A stretch of DNA of 64,000 bases from HyVt-477 sp965224605 (lineage in GTDB: Bacteria > Pseudomonadota > Gammaproteobacteria > Thiotrichales > Thiotrichaceae): positions 1-64,000 of the forward strand of contig CBDCZP010000002.1 of assembly GCA_965224605.1 (NCBI GenBank). The letters are read 5' to 3'. Both the position numbers and the translations under genes were made by a program. Of the stretch, positions 27,059 through 35,525 are shown piece after piece; positions within the stretch are counted from its first letter, which is position 1; each line of letters starts with the position of its first letter. The notes below the pieces were generated by a model that saw only the letters and a program-made list of their open reading frames with translations, ran no database searches and had not been told where the DNA came from.

Positions 27059-27062
27059 GGGT

Positions 27063-29177
27063 CTAGTCCTCCACTCGTTGCAGCCATGTCGGGATGTTCG
27101 TGCCGTTATCGCTGATTAATTCCTCATGGCTAGTAAATTGACCCTTATCATGCAAGGTGTTAAAGGTTTGCTCAGTGATGAGGATGGTGTTTGCTTGGGC
27201 TTTACTGCGAACCTCATTAGCAATATCAACGGTCTCTCCCCAGATGTCATACACGAAACGGGTCTGACCCACCACTCCCGCCAGTAACGAGCCTGAATGA
27301 ATGCCCACACTCAGTGTCAGTGGTTGCTCAAATTCGTGACTGAGGCGACGGGTGATTTTAACCAGTTCTTTGGCAAAGTTAACCGCACGTTTGCCATGAT
27401 CTAGTCGAGTAGTGACTAGTCCACAAGCTGCCATATAATCATCGCCAATCGTCTTTATTTTATCAATGCCGAATTTTTCCGTTATTTCATCAAACTCACC
27501 AATCAGGCGGTTGAGTTTGGTAATCGCCTTTTCGGGTGAATCATGCTGATTCGCTACCAGTCCAGTCAGAGTTGCAAAAATAACCGAAACATTGGGAATC
27601 TCATCGACGATGGGGTCTTCACCCGCTCTCATTCTGCGGGCAATAGGATCAGGCAGAATGTTCTGTAAGAGCAGTTCATTTTCCTGTTCTTTTTCAGCAA
27701 TAAGTTGTTGCTGTTTTTGAATCCCCGATGTCATGTTGTTGAAGGAGGTACTCAGTTCACCGATTTCATCGTTTCGGCGAACATTAACTTGTACATTGGT
27801 CTCACCGTCACCCACACGCCGTAAAGCGGCTACCAGTGTATGGATAGGGCGTGTAAAATAATGCGCAGCATACAATGCGAGCAGGGTGATAATGACACCT
27901 AATACAGTGGCAGCTACCATCACATTACGACGGAACTTATCAATGGGTTGATTGATTTCAGCCATGTCCATTTCAGCGAGAATAATCCAGTCCATGCCAT
28001 GAGTGCGTAAAGGTGCGAATGCGGACATAACCGGCACACCACGATAATCAATTACTTCTTGTGTTCCTGTTTTGCCGGCTAGTGCCAGATCAACTGATTT
28101 TGCATTCACCGTTTGAAATAGGATGGTGGTGTCATGTTTGTCAATAAGCTTGATGGTCTCAGGCGGAGTGCCAATTTTTTTGAGCTGTTTGAGATAACGC
28201 TCTCGGTGCTGTTTTAAAAACCTCGAATCGGTGCGCATCAGATGATTGCGCCCTACCAGATACACCTCTCCCGTTTCACCCATGCCATTATTGCTCCAGT
28301 CATGGTTGCTGGTCATGGCATTATTTAATTCTTTACTGGGCACTTGCACGGCTAATATCCCAGCCACATCCAGCCCATCATAAACGGTGATGGCAACAAA
28401 GGCTGCGGGTGCACCGTAGGATGGAAAATAAATATCAAAATCCTGAAACTTAACATCCCCACGTTTTTTATTTTCCCTGATACGTTCAATCAAACGGGCG
28501 AAATTACTGGAGGCATAAGGGCCTTTATTCAGGTTGGTAGCAAAATCCGTTTCCTTATGGACGGTGTAAATAATATTGCCCGTTTCATGATCGATGAGAA
28601 ACAGATCATAATAGCCGAATTGCTTAATTAGCCCATATAGGCTTTCATGATAGCGTTCATGCACTTGGGCAAAGTAGCCTTCATCTTTTTTAGCTTTAAT
28701 GAGTGTTGCTTTCTCACCTACCTTGTTAGCGTTGACTGCTATATAGTGATATTGAAGATAGGCCGCCGCCCCAGTTTTGGGAAGGAAATGATTGACCTCT
28801 GGCTTGCCTCCAATACGCTCATTTAAACGGGGAATAAACTCTTTACGGTAGTAATTCTCTAATTCTATTGTTTCCCCTTCGCTTAGGGACTCACGGTTTG
28901 CAAGATGAAAAGCCGTTCGAAACTCATTGAGCGCCTCAATAACGACGCGGTTTTCTGCAAATCCTAAGACCTGATTTTCTATATTCTTGAAATAAGAGGC
29001 TACCTGCTGGGTTTTTGCAGCACGTAAGGTGTTTAACTGGTTGTAGGTAGCTTCACTTAATGCATCGTTAGCAGAGCGATAGCCTTGCCATGCAATAATC
29101 ATAATGCTGAATATGCTGGTTAGCAGTAGTAGTAGAACCAGTTTGGATCGGATACTCAGGTTATTGGTGAGACCCAT
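27063..29177 (-). CDS. Cache-HAMP-class III cyclase-homology membrane protein with degenerate active site
   Basis: 704 residues. TM helix near the N-terminus, large periplasmic Cache-like sensor (about 35-400), second TM, HAMP (YFTRPIHTLVAALRRVGDGETNVQV) and a class III nucleotidyl cyclase domain (about 500-690). The Me2 Asp and substrate Lys are kept (KIKTIGDDYMA), as is YDIWGETV. But the first metal Asp of FADIxGFT is Thr (FATLTGLV), and the transition-state Asn and Arg of VNxASR read as Asp and Glu (VDIANEVRS). Catalysis is therefore doubtful. It pairs with a cNMP-domain channel directly downstream. Confidence 0.85.
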   Translation of the reverse strand: MGLTNNLSIRSKLVLLLLLTSIFSIMIIAWQGYRSANDALSEATYNQLNTLRAAKTQQVASYFKNIENQVLGFAENRVVIEALNEFRTAFHLANRESLSEGETIELENYYRKEFIPRLNERIGGKPEVNHFLPKTGAAAYLQYHYIAVNANKVGEKATLIKAKKDEGYFAQVHERYHESLYGLIKQFGYYDLFLIDHETGNIIYTVHKETDFATNLNKGPYASSNFARLIERIRENKKRGDVKFQDFDIYFPSYGAPAAFVAITVYDGLDVAGILAVQVPSKELNNAMTSNHDWSNNGMGETGEVYLVGRNHLMRTDSRFLKQHRERYLKQLKKIGTPPETIKLIDKHDTTILFQTVNAKSVDLALAGKTGTQEVIDYRGVPVMSAFAPLRTHGMDWIILAEMDMAEINQPIDKFRRNVMVAATVLGVIITLLALYAAHYFTRPIHTLVAALRRVGDGETNVQVNVRRNDEIGELSTSFNNMTSGIQKQQQLIAEKEQENELLLQNILPDPIARRMRAGEDPIVDEIPNVSVIFATLTGLVANQHDSPEKAITKLNRLIGEFDEITEKFGIDKIKTIGDDYMAACGLVTTRLDHGKRAVNFAKELVKITRRLSHEFEQPLTLSVGIHSGSLLAGVVGQTRFVYDIWGETVDIANEVRSKAQANTILITEQTFNTLHDKGQFTSHEELISDNGTNIPTWLQRVED

Positions 29178-29367
29178 GCTTTCTCCTTGGCAGCTTAGTC
29201 ATTTTGGTTTGTTTACATAATATAGTGCAAACAAGCCCACTTCGTTGACAAACAATAGATGCAAGGGGCTTTTATGGAAAGCAATGTTAGCTATGAACCT
29301 CTGAATGCTCGCCACACGGTGCTTGAAATCAACATGTACTGTGCGCTATCAGGAGGGCCATCGCGCG

Positions 29368-29556
29368 CTATTTAACAATTATTCTTGAAGGTGTGATATC
29401 AATAATATCTGCGCCGGGAATAATTTCAATCTCCACAAGTTTGGAGTGAATGCGACGAATGTTTACTTGATTGCCTTTTTTGATTTCCTCACTGCGAAGT
29501 TTCATGACTTGTTCTGTAGTGAGGTTTTCACGGATTATTTTAACGTCTGTATTCAT
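29368..29556 (-). CDS. Small hypothetical protein
   Basis: 62 residues, charged and without a membrane segment; the pattern (helical first half, then KLVEIEIIPGADIIDITPSRIIVK) looks like a folded small protein. It lies 32 nt downstream of the DEAD-box gene on the same strand. The ribosome site is weak. A diverged piece of repeat family 1 (ATGCTCGCCACACGGTGCTT, 29305-29337) lies just beyond its end. No function assigned. Confidence 0.5.
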   Translation of the reverse strand: MNTDVKIIRENLTTEQVMKLRSEEIKKGNQVNIRRIHSKLVEIEIIPGADIIDITPSRIIVK

Positions 29557-29588
29557 AAAAGAAGTGTTGTTAAAGAGAGGTCTTGGGC

Positions 29589-31166
29589 TTATTGATCATC
29601 GGTGCTGTTTTCTCCATTACCACTGGTTGCAGCAGACGGAGGACGTCTTCTACGGTCTTTGTATTGAATGACTACCTTGCTTTTTTGGGACTGTTTTTCT
29701 TCTAGTTTTTGTATTTCTTTGGCAAAAGTGTCGGTGCCTTCAGCAAATTTTTGATTGCCAGGGTTGCTGTTTCTAGATGGGCTGAAATCCTGATTTCCGC
29801 CCTTATTGCGTTTTCGATGAATCCCGCCATTCAAACGTCCATAAGGACCTTTGTGTTGTTTTTGGCGATTGCTGTTTTTTGCACCCGAGTTGTTATTGTT
29901 TCTATTGCCACCTGATCTGCTGGCAGAGCGAGGCTTTCTCTTGTTTTGTCCTCGACCCGAGTTGTTGTTATTTTTTCCGCTGTTTTTCTTATTTCCTAAA
30001 GAGAGTAAAGGAGTAGAAATATAGGCATTCATGGGTTCTAGTCCAGGCAATGTTGCTTGGTCTATAGAATCACCTACTTGTGACTCGATTTTTTTCAGCA
30101 ATATTCTGTCAGGAGGCCCTACTAAAATAGCCGCAGGTTTTTCCAGCTCTCCCCAGCCTTTATTAACGATTCTGTTTTGAAAAACAGAGATTTTTTTAGG
30201 GAGATCGAAGTGAATAATGTTTTTATAGGTATTGGTCGCGATATCGACATCAATTTGATCACTGATAATAATGGCAGGATGATTCTCCGAGGAAGTTTTT
30301 TCATCGCTGCTTATTTGATGTGCTAATTTTGCAGTATGTCCATGGTTTGACAAGGCATCTTCCAGAGAGCTGGCAGCTTTATTATTAGAGGTGTAAATGA
30401 GAATGGATTGATCCTCAAATTCATCCATCATTTGATCCATAAGCGCTATTTTATGAGTATGGTCATCTGCGATATAAACCTGTTGTGGCACGCTGACCAG
30501 TGGATGTTTTTCCTCTTCGACTTCAACGATAGCTGCGTCGGGTAGCATCTGTTTAATAAAGTCCACAGATTCATCTTCTTTTTGAATAAAAGCGAGGGTT
30601 GGGCATTGCCTTGGCTTTCTTCGCTTATCCGCAACGTAAGTCGCTTGTTCATATATTTTTTTGCAAAGATCCTGCAAGCCGTGATGATAAATTATAGAAA
30701 AATCATCAATGATCAGTGCTTCAAGATTGGAAAAATCTGTTTTGTTATTTTTCACTAAATCATCGAGACGACCGGGAGTGGCTATTAAAACATCCAGTGG
30801 GCGTTTTAATAGACGCATTTGATGCTGATAAGGACGACCACCACTGATAAAGCCAATTCTTAGGTCAAAACCTTTGATAATTCGTTTTAACGTGTAATTT
30901 ATTTGATTAACGCGTTCTCGCCTTGAAGTCAGGATCAAAATTCGTGAGCCTTGGTGTTCTTCAAGCGGATTGTTAAGCAGGTAGCTGGTCAGTGGAATAA
31001 GATAACCACCGGTTTTTCCAGCCGCAGTCTGGCTTTCGACAATAATGTTCTTACGTTCATTGACGAGGGGAATAAGTTGTTTCTGCAACAGAGTCGGGTT
31101 CTCGTAACCCGCTGTATCAAGCGATGCAGCTAACTCTTTATGTAGATCGAATTGTTTAAACGACAA
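29589..31166 (-). CDS. DEAD-box helicase-like protein with degenerate motifs
   Basis: 525 residues. The first RecA-like domain has a Q-motif region (FKQFDLHKELAASLDTAGYENPTLLQKQLIPLV), Walker A SQTAAGKT (usual AQTGTGKT) and intact ATPGRLDDL. Motif II reads DDFS instead of DEAD, the SAT motif III is not visible, and motif VI reads FQNRIVNKGWG instead of HRIGRTGR. About residues 390-525 are Asn/Gly/Arg/Lys-rich, an RNA-binding type of tail seen in RhlE-like proteins. It may bind RNA without unwinding it. The two-domain layout is otherwise normal. Confidence 0.82.
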   Translation of the reverse strand: MSFKQFDLHKELAASLDTAGYENPTLLQKQLIPLVNERKNIIVESQTAAGKTGGYLIPLTSYLLNNPLEEHQGSRILILTSRRERVNQINYTLKRIIKGFDLRIGFISGGRPYQHQMRLLKRPLDVLIATPGRLDDLVKNNKTDFSNLEALIIDDFSIIYHHGLQDLCKKIYEQATYVADKRRKPRQCPTLAFIQKEDESVDFIKQMLPDAAIVEVEEEKHPLVSVPQQVYIADDHTHKIALMDQMMDEFEDQSILIYTSNNKAASSLEDALSNHGHTAKLAHQISSDEKTSSENHPAIIISDQIDVDIATNTYKNIIHFDLPKKISVFQNRIVNKGWGELEKPAAILVGPPDRILLKKIESQVGDSIDQATLPGLEPMNAYISTPLLSLGNKKNSGKNNNNSGRGQNKRKPRSASRSGGNRNNNNSGAKNSNRQKQHKGPYGRLNGGIHRKRNKGGNQDFSPSRNSNPGNQKFAEGTDTFAKEIQKLEEKQSQKSKVVIQYKDRRRRPPSAATSGNGENSTDDQ

Positions 31167-31639
31167 ATTGAATCTCCCATGTGTTTAAGATAAACACGGG
31201 TTGATAACCAAAGATAAATTTTTTGGAGTTAAAGGTACCAGCTGTAGAAGCTATGTAATTGCGCCCATAATTATTTAGAGATTTCGAGCGTTATACTATC
31301 ATTAGCGTAGCATTATATAACTATTTCAGTGTTATATATAAACTATATTTTTTCAAGTTCTTGAACGTTCTGTTAGATACTCAGGAGCGCTTTTGATAGC
31401 GACTCAGTTGCATCCTCAGTTATTACGAATTATTCAAAAATTCCATGCAGTGCAAAACACTCGGTAGAAAGTATTATACCAGAAGATGTGAGTCAAGTTG
31501 AAAATCATTAAAAATGTTATCTGGTATCAAAGTTAAGCTAAAGGTCAGTGAGTGTTCAGTTTTCTGTTGTTTTTAAGGAGCTTCAGGGGAAACGCTGACG
31601 ACGTGAGCAGAGTTTCTTGTTTGAAGGCTATTATGGAGA
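31167..31639. other. Non-coding interval between the DEAD-box gene and radA
   Basis: 473 bp, AT-rich (notably 31290-31360). No gene seen. It probably holds the promoter and leader of the DEAD-box gene and the end of the radA transcript. No clear terminator hairpin was found. Confidence 0.45.
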
Positions 31640-33004
31640 TTATAAGTATTGCAATGCATCCTCAATACGTTGAGTAGCAAAAATCTCAATACCTTTAATA
31701 GGATGCTGAGGCATATTTCCTTTCGGGATGATCGCTTTTTTGAAGCCGTGTTTGCTGGCTTCTTTGAGGCGTTCCTCGCCATTGGGAACGGGTCTTATTT
31801 CTCCCGCCAGGCCGATCTCACCAAAAACGACCAAGTCCGAAGGTAAGGGTTTGTTACGAAAACTTGAAAGTGCTGATAATAATAAAGGCAGATCTGAAGC
31901 GGTTTCTGTTACTTTGACACCCCCTACTACATTAGCAAACACATCTTGATCAAACATGGAGATACCGCCATGGCGATGTAAAACAGCGAGCAACATAGCC
32001 ATACGATTTTGTTCTAGTCCCAGAGTCACTCTACGCGGATTTGCTCCGTGGCTTTCATCAACAAGGGCTTGCACTTCGACCAGTAGAGGGCGTGTACCTT
32101 CGCGTGTCACCATGACGACACTGCCAGCAACGGGCTTATCATGACCGGAAAGAAAAATGGCTGAAGGATTATTGACTCCTTTTAAGCCCTTGTCGGTCAT
32201 GGCAAAGACGCCAATTTCATTAATAGCGCCAAAACGGTTTTTAACAGCGCGTAAGATACGATAACGACTACCGGGATCGCCTTCAAAGTACAATACAGTA
32301 TCGACCATGTGTTCTAACACACGTGGGCCCGCTAGAGTGCCTTCTTTCGTAACGTGCCCAGCGATAAACAGAGAGGTTCCGGTTTGTTTCGCAAAACGTA
32401 CCAGTTGTGCCGCAGTTTCTCTTATTTGGCTGACAGAGCCAGGAGCGGAATTTAACTGCTCGGTAAATAATGTTTGAATGGAATCTATCACCATTAATTC
32501 GGGTTTTTCTATAACAGCAAGTGCCAGTATTCTCTCGACACACGTTTCGGTGAGTAGTTTTAAGCCGTCTAGATTCAGCTCAAGTCGATGTGCTCGAAGT
32601 GAAACCTGCTGTAAAGATTCTTCACCTGTGACATAAAGGCTTTTTAGTTGCTGTAGGCTAGCAAGAGCTTGTAGCAAGATGGTGGATTTGCCAATGCCAG
32701 GGTCGCCGCCTATTAATGTCACGGAGCCTGTAACCAGACCTCCTCCCAATACTCGATCCAGTTCACTAATCTGAGTGAGAGTGCGGGGGTTCGCTTGCAG
32801 GCTAATATCATTAAGTGACTGAATGCGTCCCTGATCACCTCCGGTATAACCTGAAAACCTTGGGTTTTTAGCTTGTCCAGAGCCTGCTTGCGGGATCACC
32901 TCTTCAAGGCAATTCCATTCTTTACAGTCTGTGCACTGGCCGTTCCACTTGTTATGCGTAGCGCCACAATGTTGGCAGGCATATTGTATTTTTATTTTAG
33001 CCAT
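31640..33004 (-). CDS. radA: DNA repair protein RadA
   Basis: 454 residues, normal length. N-terminal four-Cys zinc finger (YACQHCGATHNKWNGQCTDCKEWN), RecA-like ATPase with Walker A GGDPGIGKST, the RadA signature KNRFGAINEIGVF, and a Lon-like C-terminal domain (DLVVFGEIGLAGEIRPVPNGEERLKEA). It promotes branch migration in recombination. Its start overlaps the end of the upstream CorC-like gene by 8 nt. Confidence 0.97.
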   Translation of the reverse strand: MAKIKIQYACQHCGATHNKWNGQCTDCKEWNCLEEVIPQAGSGQAKNPRFSGYTGGDQGRIQSLNDISLQANPRTLTQISELDRVLGGGLVTGSVTLIGGDPGIGKSTILLQALASLQQLKSLYVTGEESLQQVSLRAHRLELNLDGLKLLTETCVERILALAVIEKPELMVIDSIQTLFTEQLNSAPGSVSQIRETAAQLVRFAKQTGTSLFIAGHVTKEGTLAGPRVLEHMVDTVLYFEGDPGSRYRILRAVKNRFGAINEIGVFAMTDKGLKGVNNPSAIFLSGHDKPVAGSVVMVTREGTRPLLVEVQALVDESHGANPRRVTLGLEQNRMAMLLAVLHRHGGISMFDQDVFANVVGGVKVTETASDLPLLLSALSSFRNKPLPSDLVVFGEIGLAGEIRPVPNGEERLKEASKHGFKKAIIPKGNMPQHPIKGIEIFATQRIEDALQYL

Positions 33005-34292
33005 TTTTAGCCATGGTGGTTTGTTGAGAGTCCACTAATCGTGGATGTATGATTAGTGTTTCAACTGCATTATTTTGCACTTTACGAACCTCCAGGGGGT
33101 AACCCTCTATGAGCATGCTCATACCTTCAACGGGCATGCATTCTAAATGTTCAATGACAAGTCCATTCAATGTTTTTGCTTCTTTATGGGTAGGGAGATT
33201 CAGCTTGGCAAGGCGATTTATTTCACGAATAGTCATGCCGCCATCAACCCATAATGTGCCATCTTTTTTATAAATAACTTCATTGGTGATGCTGGCAGGA
33301 TCAGTTGCAAATTGTCCGACGATTTCTTCCAGAATATCAGTGAGGGTCACTAAGCCTTGAATGTCGCCATATTCATCGACTACCAGAGCAATACGTTGCT
33401 TCTCTGCTCGAAAATTAATAAGCTGTTGCGCTAATGCCGTAGTTTCTAATGTGTAATAGGCAGGGCGTAGTGTATTTTCGAGATGGTTTAAATCAAGTTT
33501 ATTGGCTCGAATGTGAGGGATAAGCTTGCGTAAATGTAAAAAGCCTAAAGTCTCCTCCGGGCTATCTTTGTAGACCAGTAGTCTGCTAAAAGGACTATTG
33601 GTGAGCTGTTGCTCAATTTTATTCCAGTCATCGGTCAAGTCAATCCCTGAAATATCCATACGAGGAATCATAATATCTTCTACAGTGGTGGATTCCAGAT
33701 CGAGGATGCTTAGGAGCATTTCTTGATGGTTATTAGGTATTAGGCTGTCAGATTCACGTACCAGAGAACGGAACTCTTCACGATTGAGGCTATGAGCTTC
33801 TATGTTTTCAGGGTCAACCCCAAACCTTCTCAACAGTGTATTGGCAATAAGGTTGGCAAGCCAGACAATGGGGCCGGCAATTTTTAATAACGGTGTGTAA
33901 ATGTGAGCGGCAGGGTAAGCAAGCTCTTCTGATTTAACCGCTGCTAGTGTTTTCGGTGCTAGTTCGGCAAAAATAAGTAGCATGAGTGTCAAAACACCCG
34001 TGGCTATCGCAACTCCTGGATTGCCACCGATAAAATAACCCAGATAAGTAGCTAGTTGAGTGATAAGGATATTAACCAGATTATTGCCGAGCAGAATAAG
34101 ACCGATTAGGCGGTCGGGTTGCTGGAGTAATTTTAGCGTCAGATTGGCACTCTTATTTCGTCTCGCCATGTGTCGGAGCTTATACCGATCAAGTGACATC
34201 AAAGCGGTTTCAGAGCCTGAGAAAAAAGCAGAGAGAGTAAATAGCAGGAGCAGCACCAGCAGAAGTACGATAATAAAAGTGGTATCACTCAT
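32997..34292 (-). CDS. CNNM/CorC-family transporter (HlyC/CorC type)
   Basis: 431 residues. DUF21/CNNM membrane domain (about 1-190, starting FIIVLLLVLLLLFTLSAFFSGSETALMSL with the conserved FSGSETA), two CBS domains (IMIPRMDISGIDL..., RIALVVDEYGDIQGLVTLTDILEEIVG) and a C-terminal CorC_HlyC transporter-associated domain. Members are linked to Mg2+/Co2+ handling. Overlaps radA downstream and the cytochrome assembly-like gene upstream, so all three form one operon. Confidence 0.9.
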   Translation of the reverse strand: MSDTTFIIVLLLVLLLLFTLSAFFSGSETALMSLDRYKLRHMARRNKSANLTLKLLQQPDRLIGLILLGNNLVNILITQLATYLGYFIGGNPGVAIATGVLTLMLLIFAELAPKTLAAVKSEELAYPAAHIYTPLLKIAGPIVWLANLIANTLLRRFGVDPENIEAHSLNREEFRSLVRESDSLIPNNHQEMLLSILDLESTTVEDIMIPRMDISGIDLTDDWNKIEQQLTNSPFSRLLVYKDSPEETLGFLHLRKLIPHIRANKLDLNHLENTLRPAYYTLETTALAQQLINFRAEKQRIALVVDEYGDIQGLVTLTDILEEIVGQFATDPASITNEVIYKKDGTLWVDGGMTIREINRLAKLNLPTHKEAKTLNGLVIEHLECMPVEGMSMLIEGYPLEVRKVQNNAVETLIIHPRLVDSQQTTMAKNG

Positions 34293-35089
34293 CTAGAAAG
34301 CAAAATTTCTTGTACAAATTTACTACCAAAAAAGGCCAACATTAAAAGTACGAAAGCTACAATAGTCCAAGTGACCGCTTTTCGACCTCTCCAGCCTTGT
34401 TTCCAGTGTCCAATCAATAATGTGGTGTAGACAGCCCAGGCAATCAGTGAAAGCACGGTTTTATGGAGAACCTGTTTGCCGAACAGGTCATCCAGAAAAA
34501 GGAAACCAGTTAGTAGTCCGGCACTGAGTAGAATCACACCAGTAAAAATAAGGCGGAATAATAAATTTTCCATATCTTGAAGTGCGGGTAATGAACGAAT
34601 CAAGCCACCGGGTTGATGATTGTGAAGGTGTTTACTTTGTAGTGATACTAGTAATGCTTGTAAAGTTGCTAGAAATAAAGTGCTGTAACCTAATAAAGAC
34701 AACAATATATGACTGCCAAGAGTGCCATTTATATTGACGAATTTCCCAGAATCGGGTGTCAGGATTTCTAGTAATAATAAAAGTACAGTTAAAGGAAGCA
34801 CGAATAGCGCGAGTATTTCAATCCTTCGCGTGCAGGTGGTAATAAATAATATCAGGCTGGTTAACCAGAGTACTTGTGAGCCTGCAGAAATCAGGTCAAG
34901 GCGTAAACCTTCGCTAAATAACGGGAGATACAAAAAGCACCCATGCAGGATGATTGCTAGAACCCAAGTGATAGAGGAGCTACGTTTTACTGATAAGAGA
35001 GCATCCGGTTTTTTAATATTAAATGCGATCAGACCCCAAGTGATCAGATAAAAAAATGTCGCTAAAAAACCGATAGTTGTTAAAGTCAA
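34289..35089 (-). CDS. YpjD/CcsA-like inner-membrane protein
   Basis: 266 residues with about eight membrane helices. The middle (GTLGSHILLSLLGYSTLFLATLQALLVSLQSKHL) and KTVLSLIAWAVYTTLLIGHWKQGWRGRKAVTWT match the cytochrome c assembly CcsA/YpjD family, with conserved His residues in the membrane region. The YpjD branch commonly lies next to ffh, as here (divergent, 437 bp apart). The role of YpjD is not settled. A 4-nt overlap with the CorC-like gene indicates coupling. Confidence 0.85.
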   Translation of the reverse strand: MTLTTIGFLATFFYLITWGLIAFNIKKPDALLSVKRSSSITWVLAIILHGCFLYLPLFSEGLRLDLISAGSQVLWLTSLILFITTCTRRIEILALFVLPLTVLLLLLEILTPDSGKFVNINGTLGSHILLSLLGYSTLFLATLQALLVSLQSKHLHNHQPGGLIRSLPALQDMENLLFRLIFTGVILLSAGLLTGFLFLDDLFGKQVLHKTVLSLIAWAVYTTLLIGHWKQGWRGRKAVTWTIVAFVLLMLAFFGSKFVQEILLSR

Positions 35090-35143
35090 AATAGTATTTT
35101 GTGCGTAGTTGTTTTGTTAAGTAAAAGGAATTCTAGTTTCTTT

Positions 35144-35367
35144 GGAAGTGAGCCTTCAGAGACTGTGCAAGTATTAAGAAAAATCTCATTTGTAGGGTGT
35201 GCCGAGGTACGAGGCGCACCATAAGCTGTTGATTCATGGTGCGCCTCCTTCGTCGGCACACCCTACATAAGGAATACTTGCACAGTCTCTTCAGGCTCGC
35301 CTAAGATGCTGATTATAACCATCACAGTCTCTAAAGGCTCACTTCCATAAAAAAAGTACTTGATCAG
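35144..35367. repeat. Nested palindrome, family 1 copy C plus inserted hairpin
   Basis: Outer arms GGAAGTGAGCCTT + AGAGACTGTG at 35144-35167 pair with 35323-35346 (one mismatch). A second pair, AGAGACTGTGCAAGTATT at 35158-35175 and its complement at 35273-35290, lies within. Innermost is a 30-bp arm hairpin, 35191-35220 with 35238-35267 (TGTAGGGTGTGCCGA and GAGGCGCACC conserved). The right end carries CTTGATCAG, and TTATAATCAGCATCTT reads on the minus strand, so this is family 1 in reverse orientation with another palindrome nested inside. Confidence 0.75.
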
Positions 35368-35441
35368 AAATTTCTGAAGGAAATTGATGTTTCAGGATTG
35401 GAATCTTTTTGTCCAACCCTCTTCGAGCTTCCTGATTACGA

Positions 35442-35450
35442 TGGTATACT
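35442..35450 (+). promoter_or_regulatory. Candidate extended -10 promoter of ffh
   Basis: TGGTATACT matches the TGn-TATAAT extended -10 pattern at five of six hexamer positions. The -35 region is poor (TTCGAG at 17 bp). It lies 76 bp before the ffh start codon. Confidence 0.4.
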
Positions 35451-35525
35451 GTTTCGTCATTTTGTTTCAACCAGTACTTTATGTACTTAACAATGTACTA
35501 GTATCAGCTAGGGGTAGCCACATAA

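Larger units (their letters stand above)
35090..35525. other. Repeat-filled interval between ypjD-like gene and ffh
   Basis: 436 bp. Most of it is a large nested palindromic element (35144-35367). The ffh-proximal end has an extended -10 promoter candidate (35442-35450). Confidence 0.6.
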
